From an uncultured Veillonella sp. (GTDB lineage: Bacteria; Bacillota; Negativicutes; Veillonellales; Veillonellaceae), in the NCBI GenBank assembly GCA_900552715.1, contig USAV01000038.1, positions 1 through 15,612 on the forward strand: a stretch of 15,612 bases of DNA. Reading direction: 5' to 3'. The notes beneath the pieces are model-generated. The model was given only the letters and a program-made list of their open reading frames with translations. It was not told where the DNA came from and did not search any database. This document shows positions 14,590 to 15,612 of the stretch, in pieces (positions within the stretch are counted from its first letter, which is position 1; each line of letters opens with the position of its first letter). The position numbers and the translations under genes were made by a program.

Positions 14590-15612
14590 TTATCTACCGT
14601 TTTTAACGATATTGTCCATCCAGTTGAATAATTCATCTAGATCGTAGTCACCAGAATGATCTACATTAAATGGTGTCGCCATATCGACTTTATACCCAAG
14701 GTTTTGAGCACGGGTACCAACGATTAATGGGATGGCTACAGATGTATTACTATCAGCTGTACCGTAGCGGATACGATAGAACTGTGCATTTGTCGCTGCT
14801 GGAGAACCGAGATAGTTCATTGGATTCATCATAGTAACGACTTTAGCATTTTGTACATATGCTTCTGGATTAGATGTTGTATCGTGTAAAGCTGCAGTAA
14901 TTGTAAAGTGATTGTTATCTGTTGAACTTGTACCGAATAAGTTGTTCTCGCCAGAGTCATTAGAACGGGAGTCGAATGCACCTGGTGCTTTAGAACGGCT
15001 TACAAATTGGTTGTAAGCTTCCCAGTTGATGTCTTTGATTGCGCCTGTTTTGCCATCTCGTACAAGGTATGTATGTTTAGATAAATCAGTACCTTTGGCT
15101 TGTGCTTTATTAGCTGCATCGATGATAAATGCTTTCACATAATTTTTGAAAGTACCATTACCATTCTTATCTAGTTTCAATACACGCCCCATGGAGTCAT
15201 GTAATTGTAAGTTATTTATGTATTCTGGGAAGTGTTCACTTAGTAAGTTAGAGTATGCTACATCATCAGCATTTAAGCTCACACGTTGCATTGTGCGTTG
15301 TGGAGGTGCTGTGTTACCACCTACATTAGCTTGAGGCAATTCGCCTTGGCCCATTGTTACTTTATTGAAAGAAGTGATACCTTTATAGCTCCATTCATAC
15401 GCCATATCAGCCGCATCAAGGTTTGTAATAGGTGCATAGGCAGAAACTGCATATACATTCGTAGCTGCTGTAGCAGCACCTAATGCTTGTAAATATGGTT
15501 GGAAGTCGGAGTTATTACCTGCAGCACCTTGTAATAAGGATACGGCACCACCAGCACTTGTACCATTTGTGATAATACGGTTTGCATTACCTGGCATTGT
15601 GGAGTCGTTAGC
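14590..15612 (-). CDS. Subtype-B tannase-like alpha/beta hydrolase (C-terminal 340 residues; 5' end outside window)
   Basis: The gene enters from the right edge with its frame open (codons for A-N-D-S-T precede the first in-window ATG at 15595-15597), so that ATG is internal and the N-terminus is missing. The nucleophile elbow G-T-S-A-G-G puts the catalytic Ser at bases 15556-15558. Further signatures match bacterial tannase: R-I-R-Y-G-T-A-D-S-N-T-S with Asp at 14752-14754, and H-S-G-D-Y-D-L-D-E-L-F with His at 14656-14658. As I recall, Lactobacillus plantarum tannase uses Ser163, Asp419 and His451; the Asp-His distance of 32 residues is identical here and the Ser-Asp distance is 268 versus 256. 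Tannases split gallate esters of hydrolysable tannins. Activity, signal peptide and cell location cannot be judged from this part; a feruloyl-esterase-like substrate remains possible. Confidence 0.8.
   Translation of the reverse strand, partial: ANDSTMPGNANRIITNGTSAGGAVSLLQGAAGNNSDFQPYLQALGAATAATNVYAVSAYAPITNLDAADMAYEWSYKGITSFNKVTMGQGELPQANVGGNTAPPQRTMQRVSLNADDVAYSNLLSEHFPEYINNLQLHDSMGRVLKLDKNGNGTFKNYVKAFIIDAANKAQAKGTDLSKHTYLVRDGKTGAIKDINWEAYNQFVSRSKAPGAFDSRSNDSGENNLFGTSSTDNNHFTITAALHDTTSNPEAYVQNAKVVTMMNPMNYLGSPAATNAQFYRIRYGTADSNTSVAIPLIVGTRAQNLGYKVDMATPFNVDHSGDYDLDELFNWMDNIVKNGR

Overview
The window looks like ordinary core chromosome of a Veillonella-like bacterium (Negativicutes, diderm Firmicutes). 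This rests on low G+C judged by eye, strong AGGAGG-type ribosome binding sites, a lactate/malate-type dehydrogenase, a cyclophilin lipoprotein, and a DUF1934-argS-pyrG gene order that resembles Firmicute chromosomes. The genus is inferred from gene content and sequence style; no search was run.

Layout. At the left edge is the start of a minus-strand Ldh2-family malate/L-lactate dehydrogenase. A gene-poor, AT-rich divergent region of about 580 bp follows, holding several candidate regulatory elements. Then, on the plus strand, come a stand-alone cytoplasmic molybdopterin oxidoreductase, the branched-chain amino acid carrier BrnQ with a strong terminator, an iron-containing alcohol/polyol dehydrogenase, a DUF1653 protein and a Cof-type HAD phosphatase (the last two tightly linked). 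Past another terminator is a group of a lipoprotein cyclophilin, an overlapping GIY-YIG domain protein, a DUF1934 protein with its own extended -10 promoter, argS, pyrG and a small membrane-anchored hypothetical protein. The stop codon of that last gene lies inside its terminator hairpin. Next is a monocistronic ahpC-type peroxiredoxin, then a structured intergenic stretch that is a candidate small RNA ending in a UUCG-loop terminator. An rrf2-cysK operon follows and ends in a 36-bp hairpin terminator. A minus-strand gene, recognisable as the C-terminal two thirds of a subtype-B tannase-like esterase, runs off the right edge.

Functionally these are mostly housekeeping genes: arginyl-tRNA and CTP synthesis, protein folding in the envelope, peroxide reduction, cysteine synthesis with a linked regulator, and amino acid uptake. 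A few are tied to the lifestyle (organic acid oxidation, an unassigned molybdoenzyme, a tannin-ester hydrolase). No mobile element, CRISPR array, tRNA, rRNA or phage gene was seen. I did not find a clearly new multi-gene system. The best leads are the structured RNA candidate between ahpC and rrf2, the cysteine-free Rrf2-CysK pair, the tannase-like gene, and the regulatory region between the dehydrogenase and the molybdoenzyme.
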